Below are positions 12,319 to 23,349 of a DNA stretch of 64,000 nucleotides, one piece after another. The notes beneath the pieces are model-generated. The model was not told the DNA's origin. It was given only the letters and a program-made list of their open reading frames with translations, and did no database searches. The DNA lies in contig JAFEVB010000006.1 in assembly GCA_032629725.1 (NCBI GenBank), positions 620,001 to 684,000 on the forward strand. The letters are read 5' to 3'. The first letter of the stretch is position 1; each line of letters starts with the position of its first letter. The DNA is from Gremmenia infestans. Lineage: Eukaryota > Ascomycota > Leotiomycetes > Helotiales > Hamatocanthoscyphaceae. The translations under genes and the position numbers were made by a program.

Positions 12319-13985
12319 GGGTTAAGGAATGCATGTGTAAGATGTAAGATATCTTGCACGCCTATCGTACGTGTAGCATGGCAGTGGAGTGGAGCATGGG
12401 AGGTTGAAAAAGGGCGGAAGTTGCAAATTGGATACGCAGGTGTGCTTTCGGCTCCGCGGAAGGATGGCTAGGCTTCCAATGTGCGGCGCATTACCCTGTG
12501 ATGAGTATGTGATACAAAACGCGCAAGCGTACGCCTTTTCTGGAAAAGACAAGCGGTAGGAGATGGCAGGGCATGAAATTGGAGACTGTAGGCATAAGGC
12601 CCAGCAACAGGCGAGTGTATAAATTGTCACGATAACAACCATGATTCCATTTATTCAAGATACCATACATATATAGATAGGCAGCCCCATCACCTGGGAA
12701 TGGAGTTCTGGTTTCGTTTCGCTTCCACGATATCTTTGCTTGCTTTTATGATATGTATGTCCACTCATTTTCTAATTATTAATGGTAACATCTGTATAAA
12801 CAATGCTATATAATGCAATCCAATTATATGTTTCGGCTCCCAATTCGTTTTTTCTTGTATACTTTACCCAAAGGAGTGAAGCGGGAAATATATACCCCTA
12901 ACATCCTCCCGATAGGCTACAAAGGTATTCGCAACTAGACAAGCGTAGACTATACTTTCGTTCTTTCCTTTCCTGAATCAGATCCTCGAACCACATCAAT
13001 TGCCACACCGACTCCCGCTTGATCCATTGTCGTGACAACACAATCCAGGTAATTAAGCTTTAATCTACAGGGAAAACTTATGATAGAGCTATAAAGGGGG
13101 GGTTTTCGGAGTTGGATAGAATCTGCCTGAGAGCAGCATTTCCCACTCGTACACCTTCCTGCGCGACGACCCTTGCGGTGCATATACTCTGTCAATTCTT
13201 TAGAAACAGGACGAACTAGCGGTCTGACGTTAGAAACCTGTTTATATTGCTGTCAAGAATCAACTTGCTGTCATTTCCCTTTTCGTACATTCAAGCTTTA
13301 CCATAAGACGAAAAAATACACCTGCGTACGTTAAAGTCTTGTATCTTGGCTTGGAGCACCTTCCAATGAATTTAACCCCTGAGATATCGGGAACCATCTT
13401 GTATCAAACGCAACAAAGTTTCAGTAACCAGGTATAAGTAGATAACTCATCTATAGTGAGGTGTCGTATTTATATAAAGATTAACGTCGTGTTTGGGTAT
13501 TGTATGTTCGATGCTTGAAGGTGCGGAAATAGATAGTTACGAATCTAATTTCAGGGAGGTAAAGAGGCTTCGCTCTCCGAAGTTCATGTTGAGAGTCTTG
13601 AGACTGTTGACTGAACAGATGTGGAGTCTTCTTACCAGAATAAGAGCTCCACTTCAGTCTGCAAAGTCAGAAGAAAATTCGGAGCGGGTAAAACTTGGAG
13701 CTTTGCTTTCTTTTCGTGAGTGACTGGTTACTACCAGGACCCAGGCACTTCAAAAAGACGGCTCGCTCTCGTATCTGTAGTATGGGTTCTTTAGTCGTAA
13801 GAATTGGGCAGCAGAGAAAGAGAGACGGGGGTCGGTAGAGACATAGCACGTGGTGGTGGAGGTTTTGTGTCACGACATTGGAACTCGAAATTGATTTCTA
13901 GGTGTGTGTATTTTGAAAAGCTATTGTAGATTTTGGTGAGGAGCCTACTTTCCGGAAAGAATTTGCCGTTATACAATGTGAAGGG
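12319..13985. other. Intergenic region after BTN1
   Basis: About 1.7 kb marking the change from the conserved core block to the 2EXR array. It includes the BTN1 3' UTR and becomes AT-rich from about 12640. Only short, start-poor frames are present. No repeats or mobile-element ends were recognised. Confidence 0.4.
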
Positions 13986-14759
13986 GTGTTTCTGTCCATA
14001 ACGCCAAAATGGAAAGGGTTCTGCAGAAGGCAGAGAGACAAGACTTCGGCAGCAAATATTCATATCCCTAGCATCATTCACTTCGAGCTCCCCAGAAGCG
14101 GATCTGGAGAAGCTTCAAAACTCACTAGTCCCCAGGTTGTGAGCCGAAATTGCCCTCCTGCCATGCGACATACATGCCAGGACTCGTGCGCCGAGGCTTT
14201 GAAAGTCCACCAGCAGTTCCACAAGAGCCCCCTTATTGATCCCATTATCTACAATCCATCCCAGGACATCATCTGGATGAACAACATCGCCGACTTTCAC
14301 GCATTCGTCACAAACTCCTTCGGATACTTTGGCAATAACGAGGACGACGATACGATTCCCATGATTCAAGTGGCAATTCTCCCTACCGATAATCATTATT
14401 GCCGCCCAGATCAAGCATTTGTACTCTACCCGAATTGGGCTCCGTTCCATCTTGGTCACAAGATTGCTCGAGATCTCAGCATTCAACACGTCTCCTTTAT
14501 CAAGAATGCCGAAGAGTCCAACTCAGAGCATCAACAGCTTGTCATCCACCACTCAGTCATCGTCGATAGCTCATATGATGCATAGTACGCGCAGGTCATC
14601 CATGCTGCCATTAGGGATGACATACCGGACTGTGACCCTTTCTTGTTGAATGTCAAGACTGGGTACGAGGCTTCCAGATTCAGGTATCTAAATCGACCAC
14701 CGAAGACAGTCACTTTAGAACGTTGCACTTTGAAGCAACTCCAAGCAAGACACCGTTGA
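13986..14759 (+). pseudogene. 2EXR-family relic with one internal amber stop
   Basis: One continuous frame holds a 2EXR-like core: PPAMRHTCQDSCAEALKV matches the second conserved block (usually HTCRESR), followed by PIIYNPSQDIIWMNN, the usual aromatic-rich strand. The frame has a TAG at 14583-14585 but continues in phase for 57 more codons (HAAIRDDIPDCDPF, GYEASRFRYLNR) to a TGA at 14757. There is no ATG at the front of the frame, and the first block (xLPxELRxxIW) is missing or unrecognisable, so the 5' end also looks lost. Family function is unknown. The frame kept past the stop, with protein-like composition, argues for a recently disabled gene. A read error at 14583 is possible. Confidence 0.5.
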
Positions 14760-15219
14760 GGTGATGGTGCACGGTAGCGGGGTAGTACAGGCCGATCGAT
14801 TTTCTTATTGGGCAGTACGAGCATTTATTTTGAGCAGGCAAGGGTTTCGATATAGCGCGGTTATTAGAGGGAGAAGAGAAACTTTCATATGCGGCCCTGG
14901 TGTCCTTCCACACTTTATCTAGAAGCTAAATGATAATACTGGTATTTCTATCTGAAAGTGTTAAGTTCAGGTGACTGCACCTATCAGGGGCGCAATTTCC
15001 AAGGTGTCAATCAGAGTGTTTTCTTTTGGAATGTAAAAGAACTTTGTTCAACGTATGAAAATCTATGAGTTATATGATAAATCCATGTCATTAAGGTAGC
15101 AAGTAGAATGAATGCTCTGCTATTGTCTACATGTAACGCGCAGAACACAGATACCGCCCTCAAGTCTCTCCGCAATATCATCCACTAACCTCACTTCGTC
15201 TACCGACTTAGCAGTCCTC
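14760..15219. other. Short intergenic region between two 2EXR loci
   Basis: Convergent 3' region of 460 bp. AT-rich, with no coding or repeat signal seen. Confidence 0.35.
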
Positions 15220-16265
15220 TCATGCTGCTCCATTCATTCTCTCTACGAGTTCCTCCATTGTGTAGCAGTCTAGAGTAATGACTCTGTTCTTGTCTTTCTC
15301 GGAGCATCCCTCAACAGTCCAGGGTCCTCCGGTTGCTATCTTGACCTCCAAAAACGTTAAGAAAGCCTCGTATGCATCCCTCTCGCTATGTTTCTGCGCA
15401 CGGTATAGTTCTGCGAAGCCAGGGGCATTCCTGAGAGTAGCAGCGTCGATTTTCGAGCAGGAGTCTTTTGTGATTTGCTTTGTTATGCTGCTTTTCACTG
15501 GAGGAGCTCTCAAGAGCGTGAAATGGTCAATCTTGTCCAGAAGCTTCATAATCCCGGCATCGAATCGATAGGGTCCATGAAGACTTTCGATCTCATAGAA
15601 ACTATATATTCTAGCACCATCACCCTGTATATTGCTGCTGACCCCCAAGCCAGCGATCACAACTTGGCGGAAGGATGGTCTCTTTGCGTTTTTTGTTTTA
15701 TTGCGTCCTTCTAGCCCCGGAAATTCGTAGATGTATCCCCAGAAGAAGTCGCGGAAGTCCTCTGGACTCTTCAGCAGGACGACATCTTGAACGCTGTTGT
15801 AGTAGAAAGCTCCCCAAAACTTCCTTCGTTTCATCAGAATGTAGGTCTTCAAAGCAATATCCCGAGAAGCATAGCAAGCGTGCAGTATGGGTGGGATTGG
15901 TGACACGTTTCGTGCCCTGATTTCCTCGGTCTTGATTCGGATGATTTGTGGGAAACATGCTCGCTCCCAGATCATGATCTGCAGCAATATATTGTTAGCT
16001 TACTTCTTCCCACATGCTAGCTCACGATGCTGGCAGATTAAGTCTGGTAGCTGCACCAACTGCTGCAATCTATACTTAAAGACTCTTCTGTGGGTATTCC
16101 AGCTTCAAGGGGGGTTCACACACGTACCTGGAGGTCATCGAGTAGCTTCTTGAATAGAGTAAATGTGACAGCTACGTTCGTTGAAGTCTGTGGTATCGAA
16201 GCCGAGTCAGCGAGGGGAGGCGATTTCGATGACTGTGCTAAGCACTGTTTGTCGTTCTGAGGCAT
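15220..16265 (-). CDS. 2EXR-family protein, divergent first motif
   Basis: Two exons, 16128-16265 and 15220-15978, joined across a 149 bp intron with GTACGT donor and TGCAG acceptor in phase 0, give 298 aa. The splice rebuilds the first family block as LFKKLLDDLQIMIWERAC; the ExR triplet normally present there is missing and replaced by D-L-Q. The second block reads ILHACYASRDIAL, again without a perfect ExR. After it come FYYNSVQDVVLL and a C-terminal region not conserved in the family. No signal peptide or membrane segment is seen. It is divergent from the 17452 gene across a 1.2 kb spacer. Function is unknown. The frame is clean, so it is probably expressed, but motif loss suggests relaxed selection or a new role. 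Confidence 0.72.
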
Positions 16266-17451
16266 CTTGATGGCCCTGATGATCTCTATGATATTGCCGT
16301 CTTTCCGTTCAGGTGGACTGATATGCTAGAGAAGCTGTTATCATTAGTCATTGTTTGGAATCAACTCGCATACCTATAACTTACAGGATTCTACTAGAAG
16401 TAGGGTTGTGAGGTCGAGGAATAGGATGTTTCTATTTGTGGTGCGGAACTTGTTATTTATATTAAGACTTTGGGGGAAGGGGACCGATTCTTAACCATTC
16501 TTTTTGCCGCAATCAACATGTCTGCAGTCAATGTGTCATGTAGCAAGTAAAGACCCACTCGTGGTCAGGGTAACTATGAGACTGTGAATTAACCTGAAAG
16601 TCTCATATCACAAATTGCCTTTCGGCTTCTGGCTATACTTCTAGGTCAGCTAAACTTGGAACAAAAATCTCCAGCTAGATGTCGTATTTACTTGAATATA
16701 GTACAGCTAGGGACTATCTCCTGACATCTACAAGAACTTTATAGCGTAATCCGCAAATTCGTTAATGTAGTTAAGAAATTCAACAATATTTTGCTTGGGC
16801 GAATACCGATCGCTATTGGTTTCCCTAAAATTGTCCGATCTGCAAAATATAGATAGGAAATACAATAAAAATGTGGGAAAACCTCAGGAATTAGATTATT
16901 AGGTTTTATAAGTATTTTTCGGACGGTTGTACGCCTGAGTTGCTGATGACTACAGGCAGGAGGAGTCTCCTTCCCCCCTTTCTCACTTCTCGGTTAATCC
17001 ACGTGATCAAACAAGCTGCCAGATTACGGCACCAAAGGGTCTCTTAAATGGTGAGCCTCTTAAACACGCCAATCACTTAAAACTAGTACTTTTCCAAAGC
17101 TCAGAGTTACAAAAAGATAGATAAAATAAACTATATTTAAGTGAATTGAAAGAAGCGGAGGAAGGAAAATGTGGATTAACTCAATTCAATTCTACGCTGC
17201 ATCCTTTTGAAAAAATTTGCAGTCCCGAACATTCAATTCCTTCCACAACCTCTTCCAAAACCCACTCAACAAGGCCATATACGTGGAAACAAACGCGCAC
17301 CTCTCATCCAGCATCATCAGGATAGCTACTGCACATACTGCGCAATTCGCAGCACTCGTTGGGTCGGACTTAGGTATGTTCAAGATCTTCAGATATTTGA
17401 GGGTCTGCTGATTTCGAGGTAGGGTAGCGGCAGCAGCGTGCAATCTGCAAG
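16266..17451. promoter_or_regulatory. Divergent spacer between two 2EXR genes
   Basis: About 1.2 kb separating two start codons. AT-rich in the middle. It contains the 9-mer CACGTGATC at 17000-17008. No convincing gene is present. Confidence 0.35.
17000..17008. promoter_or_regulatory. CACGTGATC element upstream of a 2EXR gene
   Basis: E-box core CACGTG extended by ATC, about 450 bp upstream of the 17452 start. The same 9-mer recurs, on either strand, at 28136, 40299 and 47275. Binding by a bHLH (Cbf1-like) factor is inference. Confidence 0.3.
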
Positions 17452-18573
17452 ATGTTTCGGGGTTCCAGCTCGATCTTCGACCCAAGGAACAACGTCAATC
17501 AATTCACATTCAACCCGAGGCAGGACAGTCGTCTTCGAACGTATCAAGGAAGAAACCCCAACGAGCCGGTATGCGTCCCAGGCATGTTGGAAAATGAGCC
17601 TTGGCTCTTCCGAAATAATGAACCTTTCCGGATGACAGAAGACTTCGTTACGAAAGAGCTCTTGCGCCGGAAAGAGCTCTTACGCCGGAAGGAGCTTTTA
17701 CGCTGGATACCGCGAGAGATGGAATGGGAAGCTTCTCATGGCTTTGCAAAATTCAAGGAACTTCCTGGCGAGTTGCGAAACATGTTATGGGAGTTTGCGC
17801 TTCCGGAACCCCGTGTCATACGTATCAAGCACGGACTCCACAGACACACATTCGACAATGGCTTTGCTGGTCACAAGTTAGGGCTTACTGGAGAGGCGGA
17901 TGATATTGCAATGCTTCGAACTTGCCGGGAGTCCAGAAGCATAGTATTAAAGTACTACAAACTTCCCTTAGCAGAGCACCTAGCAAATCCGGTCTACATC
18001 GCCCAAGGCAGAGACCATCCGGTATTTTGTGGCCAGGAAGCTCTTCTAGCTTTCGCAGAAGGGGTACAACCTAGGGGTCCAACAGGCCAAGTGTTATGGA
18101 TGTGCGAAACTATATTGCTGGACTCTGATGCTTTGCATCAGTCAGAAAAATACCCGTGTACAACAGTTCTTAACAAAGCGCCACAAGCTATCTCAGCGTT
18201 GGATTGTTGGGAAAGTATCGGCTTTGCGTGTATGAGGCTGGGTAGTGTTAAGGCTATTGTTCTCCTTCGGAATATACTGGAAGATTGCAGTGCTTTCAAG
18301 GCCTTGGCCGAGTCTTCTACCTTGTGGAACAACGAAAAAAGGGCCGCAGATGGCGTAGCAAGATTTTTCGTCAAATGGAGTCGTAGTGTGAACTCCTACC
18401 GCAGTCAACATGGCGATGGTTGTACAGGAGGAGATCTGGTCGACTGGACAGTACCAACAGTCTGCGCGCTCGCATCTAAAACGCAAAGTCGAAGAGAATT
18501 CCGGGTCGGCGTGGGCGGGTTTGATAAGAACAAGGATTTCGGTGACCCAACTGAGCTGATGAAAAGGTGGTAG
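17452..18573 (+). CDS. 2EXR-family protein with an internal KELLRR repeat
   Basis: Single-exon 373-aa frame from an ATG. It carries both canonical family blocks: FKELPGELRNMLWEFALP with ELR (about residue 108), and AMLRTCRESRSIVLKYY with ESR, followed by PVYIAQGRDHPVF. Between the N-terminus and block one, residues 68-85 consist of three tandem hexapeptides (KELLRR, KELLRR, KELLRW) encoded by an 18 bp tandem repeat. No signal peptide or membrane segment is seen. This is the best-conserved copy in the array and can serve as the local reference. Family function is unknown; soluble, possibly protein-interacting roles are guesses. Confidence 0.82.
   Translation: MFRGSSSIFDPRNNVNQFTFNPRQDSRLRTYQGRNPNEPVCVPGMLENEPWLFRNNEPFRMTEDFVTKELLRRKELLRRKELLRWIPREMEWEASHGFAKFKELPGELRNMLWEFALPEPRVIRIKHGLHRHTFDNGFAGHKLGLTGEADDIAMLRTCRESRSIVLKYYKLPLAEHLANPVYIAQGRDHPVFCGQEALLAFAEGVQPRGPTGQVLWMCETILLDSDALHQSEKYPCTTVLNKAPQAISALDCWESIGFACMRLGSVKAIVLLRNILEDCSAFKALAESSTLWNNEKRAADGVARFFVKWSRSVNSYRSQHGDGCTGGDLVDWTVPTVCALASKTQSRREFRVGVGGFDKNKDFGDPTELMKRW
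17653..17706 (+). repeat. 18 bp tandem repeat, three units, inside a 2EXR gene
   Basis: Three in-frame units encode KELLR(R/W). Units one and two differ at one base and unit three at a few, so this is a recent in-frame expansion that adds a charged amphipathic segment. Confidence 0.85.
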
Positions 18574-19900
18574 AATATGAACACGAACCAAACTGATAAG
18601 AACTCTGTGAAGGTGGGGTTTATTACAAGAGTCTATCTCTTTCAATTTCCCCGGTAGTGGGGATATTCTGGTGGGCTTAACGAGGGATTTTCACAACCAA
18701 ATATTTGTTCGATTAGACCTTATGTACAACTTAATAGAGCCACTGCAGCAAGACGGAGAGTCGGCCCTCTTGGACAGATATGTGGTTTAGAATTCTTGAC
18801 TTTTTGATATTGAACTATTTCTAAGGATATTAAGAGATACTGCATATATTATGTCTGATCAACGAGTTTTCAACTTCCCTAGAAAGCCTATGCAAAATCA
18901 GTATTCTACCAGCTTCAAAGCAATCACGGTATAGAATCATCTTTGACCCGCAAGAGCAAGAGAAACGAAACAACTACATCGGGCCAAATCTATCTCGAGA
19001 TTTCTGATATCAGGTAATAGTTGATAAGAAATAAACGGACGCGGCCGGGAGTATCTCAACGTATTTTGCTGGAAATAAATTGTCATCTGACTGGTAAGTA
19101 CCCACTTGCTATCAGTACAATCTTTGCAGTCAAATTGCATACAACTGTTCGGCGGTGAATTACTCCGTGGGAGGCGATGTGAAGCGGTGTAGGAAGCGCA
19201 GACGGCCAATACAACGCAGCAGATGGCTAGCTATCTCTTGCACACAACACCTTGATATAGCGATATAGCGTTCTAATCAAACCCGAAAATCATGGGTTTC
19301 CAATATCTAGAGGGTACTATTATATACTCCTACCTTTCTTCTTATCTGGTCTCCACTGCTCCCTTTCCCCAAATAAACCTTCACTGCCGTTTGGAAATTC
19401 ACTGACAAAGTGCATGATTCAATACACCCTGCATTACTACTGCAGCAATTCAAACATCCAAATTCGACAAATCTTCTGCTCTAGCGTTGCAATAACCATT
19501 GTAATGCTCAGCATTACGATTAAATATCATCGTGCCTCTTCCCCTTCGCCGCCGACCAATTAAACAAAAGACTCTCTGACTCTGGCCATCTGGCCCCTGT
19601 GCACGTGCGTTTCAAAGCTCTTGACAGAACATGCACGATCCATATTCAGCCACCATCGCCCAATCGCTGCTGCAAGCATCACCGTGCCACGCATCCAACA
19701 AGCTGTTTTCCATTGACCAGAGAATCTTGAGTAAGCTGAAGCTCCATAACCATCTAATCATTACAATAATTGGCACGCCTAACAGCAAAAAAAGTGGCTA
19801 CAAGCCTACAAGTATGGAGATGCAACGTATGAACCGAGTGGATGATGAAACTTCTGGCTACAAAGCATAAGTCAGCTCATGAGTTTCATAACATGCGGAT
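18574..19900. other. Intergenic region between 2EXR loci
   Basis: About 1.3 kb. It contains the 3' flank of the 17452 gene and possibly a last exon of the minus-strand relic (an acceptor-like TTTGTAG at about 19862 follows a GTAAGT at about 19909). Short plus-strand frames here have no family likeness. Confidence 0.3.
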
Positions 19901-20985
19901 TTAACTTACTGTTGGAATAGCTACCACTGCCTCCCTAGCCCTGAGTTCCTCTTTCCACTCCTGGAACTTCACGCACTTGATATTTGGCAATGAGCGATTT
20001 CGAAACCAACAGTCGCAATTATGATATTCATGATCATAGCAATGATCTATATGGTTGCTTTGGGAGGAATTTAGCATACGCGTTAGTGCCTCCTCATGTC
20101 ATCCATCAACCCTGCCCCGGTATTGCAGTGCATTGCAGTAGTTGAGAACGATCCAGACATCCTGTACTCCAAGGAACTGGTTCATGACATTGCAAAGCCC
20201 TTGAATCGCTTCATTGTTTGGATGAATTAGTCCCGCTTCTTCAGTGAAATTTGGGTACTAGCGCTGGTCATGGTCGTTCCAGGACAGATCAAAAGACGAG
20301 GCGAGCGAGCGTACTTTACGTGCCGATTCCTGCTTTAATGCAATATATCTCGTAGCTGTCCACAATCTTGGACTATGACGATCTGCTTCGGAAAACCATG
20401 GTAGACTTTGATTAGTAAGAAACAGCGTATCAGTGAGGGGTTTGAAGGTGATAAGCAGGTCTGGATCTTGGATGAGTCCGTCAAAAAAGCCGCATGAGTG
20501 GCCCGCAGCATTTGGGTCCTTTACACTCTTTATAGTATATATCTGGGATTGTCCAGCCTTCTTGGCTTCGTGTCTGCACTCCATGTTGGTAGCCAAAGGG
20601 CTGGGGAAATAGATGGATCTGAGGCATAGTGAACGCATCGGCTGATCATTATCACACGTAAAGATTATCGGATGATCAATTACTAGCTTCCAAATCTTGA
20701 TACGAATCTCGACGGGGAGTTCTGGAAATGTGGAGAATCTGGGGCCTGAATCCTCCTCGTCCTGAATTGGTTCAAGCAGAACAAAGCAGGAAAGGTTCTG
20801 AGCAGGCTTCCAAGGTAATAAGTCTGGTCCACGGTGGTGTCGAGTCTCCCAAGAGATTCGAGGGACATTCGTCCTGCCAAGTTGGTCTCGAACTTGTCAT
20901 CGGTAGTGTTTGAAAGTCCCGGCTTGAGGAGGGCCTTCAACAAGGCTGGACGCATTTTAAGGGTCTGGTCTAGAAAAATCATCAT
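19901..20985 (-). pseudogene. 2EXR-family pseudogene with two in-frame stops
   Basis: On the minus strand a single frame reads block one as FPELPVEIRIKIWKLV (about 20710-20660), then TNMECRHEAKKAG in place of HTCRESR, then DPDLLITFKPLTDTLFLTN. It meets TAG at 20258-20260, continues in phase for 52 codons (GLCNVMNQFLGVQDVWIVLN), meets TGA at 20099-20101, and continues for 65 more codons (HNCDCWFRNRSLP, KCVKFQEWKEEL) to TAA at 19901. All three segments are protein-like and share a frame, so the stops look like point mutations in one gene. No intron that removes either stop and keeps the frame was found. The 5' end is unclear: an ATG at 20985 opens another frame and would need an intron. Confidence 0.6.
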
Positions 20986-22199
20986 CTAGTGCTTTATAGC
21001 GCAAGTCGTTTCTCTGTCCTAAAGTACCTTGAACCTTGTGTTTCGAGGAATCAGATAACGTGTCGGGTACAGGTTTGTTAAGGAGGTCCTATGAACGAGA
21101 TCATTAAGAAAGAAGGACGTTGTTGCGAGTTCTCAAATGCCTCAATTGAATGTGTAGAAAGGCAAAAGAAAATGCTTTGACCGGGTTGATAGTTGCTTCC
21201 CATAAATGTCGCGCTAGTGCTATATCTGGACAACAGCGATGTGAAATGGTGATTTTCATGGCACCCGACTTACTCATCCGTTACATTCTTGAATTGGCCC
21301 TAATTTATGATGAAGAGAGAGCCAAGTGTATCAAAGTCATCAAAAGGTACAGGTACAAACTAGACATAGGAGGTCCGAAGTTCAAAGTTGCAAACGAAGT
21401 CATATTTTCACTTCCACGTCTACATGGCTACCGTCTACATAGTTAGTAAAGGCAGATCTTTGATTTAACCCTTAGACTTTTGCCCTATTATCTCTACCAA
21501 CCCTGTCTTTATTCCCACATATCTAGCTTGTAGTAAGAACTCCACTAGTAAGAATTATCTGTCTCTTGGACGAAAAGAAAAGCATAAAGGAGCAGCAATT
21601 TGAAGGCTGTGGTTGTCATTAACGCCCATAGTGTTTAAGGACTTCTCCACAAGAGAGCCGCCAATCTTAAACTACGAGATATAAAAAGTGGCAAGAAGCT
21701 CATTGACTTTAATGTGCAACGCAATATGGCACTTTACGCAGGCATTCTGCATTCGGGCCGAGGAGGCAAAATTCTATTCATTCACAGCTGTTTATGCAAC
21801 CCACCTTGAACGTCAAACATCGACCTTCCCCTCTTCTCTATATCCACCCTCTTCACTCAGCCAGCACTTTACACGCCCTCAACTTGGCGTTCCACAACTC
21901 TCCTGATCTCAAAAAGGAAAGTCATTGTGCAATCGATAACCGAAGATCTCGATTGGTTCCCTTCTGTCGCAACGTGCCTTTTCGTCAAGTTCTATCGACT
22001 CAAAGCAATTGAAGGTATTTTGCCGGACTCTACGTGAGGTAATTGATATAGAATCACACCGCATACCTACACACATTCCCTAACAGCTACTCTTAGATCA
22101 AGACCTGCACAACCCTCGAATAAGCACATTTGCTTTCTCCCACCAGTTGGCATAAAAAATACCCAAACGCAAGCCTGCTAAGTTCGCGCATCAAATACA
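20986..22199. other. Intergenic region between 2EXR loci
   Basis: About 1.2 kb upstream of the 22200 gene. A charged plus-strand frame at 21150-21446 (DEERAKCIKVIKRYRYKL) could be a worn 2EXR C-terminal fragment, but I cannot support that. The leader of the next gene (21780-22199) is pyrimidine-rich, as is common upstream of fungal starts. Confidence 0.3.
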
Positions 22200-23284
22200 A
22201 TGCAATCCATGACTGTGTATCTTCCGGGAGGCATTCGCAAGGCCACAGCAGTCAACAATGGCCGCGTCTTCGACAAATTTCCCCAACTTCCATACGACCT
22301 CCGCGCCATAATATGGGGATTAGCAAACACCCGACCGAGAATCATCATTTGCGAAACTTGGCGCAGGAAGAATGACGGCTACCAAAGACCCCCACGGCGT
22401 CCCAACACTTTCTCCGTGAACCGCGGGTCGAGAGAAGAGGCTACAAGGAGCTACGCCCATTTGCATATCCCTGTCCTCGGCCACGCCCTCGATCTGAATT
22501 TCGTGAGTGATACCATTTTCCTGGAAAACAAGGGTTATGTAAACGACCTTCGTGGAATTTCGCATTGTGGGTTCTCTTCACACATGACCCACATCGCGGA
22601 GAAGAGCATTCGATTTTTGGTTCTGCCATTTGAACTGATATTCGCAGCGGGCCTTCTCGCGGCTGGCCCTTTTCAGATGATGCATCACGGCGAATTGATG
22701 GCAATGACCGAAACCATACGAAGGTTCCCTGCCGCTAGGATTGTATTCATCTTCTTGGATCACTTTAGCGAAAACAATCTATCGAAGGAAGACACGGACA
22801 AGGTTAAAGAAATGGTGGTGTATGTTGTGGAAAATAGTCTGAGGGTCGAGCAACTTAAGTGCTCCAGTCAGCATTTTGCTCAATGCGGTTGCCACGGTAG
22901 GGCCTTGCCGCAAATCAAATGCCTACTGAGTTTCGATCAATTGAAAGATGACCTTGGGGCTGAGGTTTTCAGGGTCGATGGAAGCAAAGTAAGTCACCAT
23001 TCCTTAATATGTATATCATGCAGTTAACAACAATCTAGGACCCTGTTTTTTACACCTTGTACTACAAACGGGCCCGAATTGTGACTTGGGCGGTAGCTTT
23101 GTTAATAATTCTGTACACTGAATTCTGCATCCATCCTAAACGCCAAGGAGTAATGCTCATAATAGTAGCAATATCGCCAATGGTTCTTTTCCCTAACCTA
23201 AGTCGGGACCCCCCCCTTTGGCCCACCCCCACTTTACTCACCGCTAGACTATACCTCCCACTTTATATTCTAATAACTTTATAA
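22200..23284 (+). CDS. 2EXR-family protein with C-terminal membrane segments, tail altered by a transposon
   Basis: Exons 22200-22988 and 23039-23284, with a 50 bp GT-AG intron in phase 0. Block one is FDKFPQLPYDLRAIIWGLA (DLR for ExR). The second block is SVNRGSREEATRSY, followed by DLNFVSDTIFLENKGY. Unlike the other copies, exon 2 encodes two hydrophobic stretches, IVTWAVALLIILYTEF and GVMLIIVAISPMVLF, so the product may be membrane-bound with a cytosolic N-terminus. A pogo-type element lies at 23201, three codons before the old stop: bases 25023-25034 would have supplied three more codons and a TAG. The present frame instead reads 27 codons into the inverted repeat and ends at 23284, giving about 344 aa. 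The coding part upstream is otherwise clean. Confidence 0.75.
23201..23230 (+). repeat. Left terminal inverted repeat of the pogo-type element
   Basis: Thirty bases identical to the reverse complement of 24991-25020. The run of eight C residues followed by TTTGGCCCACCCCC is distinctive and would make a good probe for other family copies. Confidence 0.95.
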
Positions 23285-23349
23285 CGCTTTTATAAAAACC
23301 TTTAAAAATTTGATACAGTCTTCTTAATACTATAAAGCCTTAGTATACT

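Noticed and set aside
21150..21446. Charged frame between 2EXR loci as a 2EXR C-terminal fragment
   Set aside because: Only a vague likeness (DEERAKCIKVIKRY, no family block), so not annotated as a gene.
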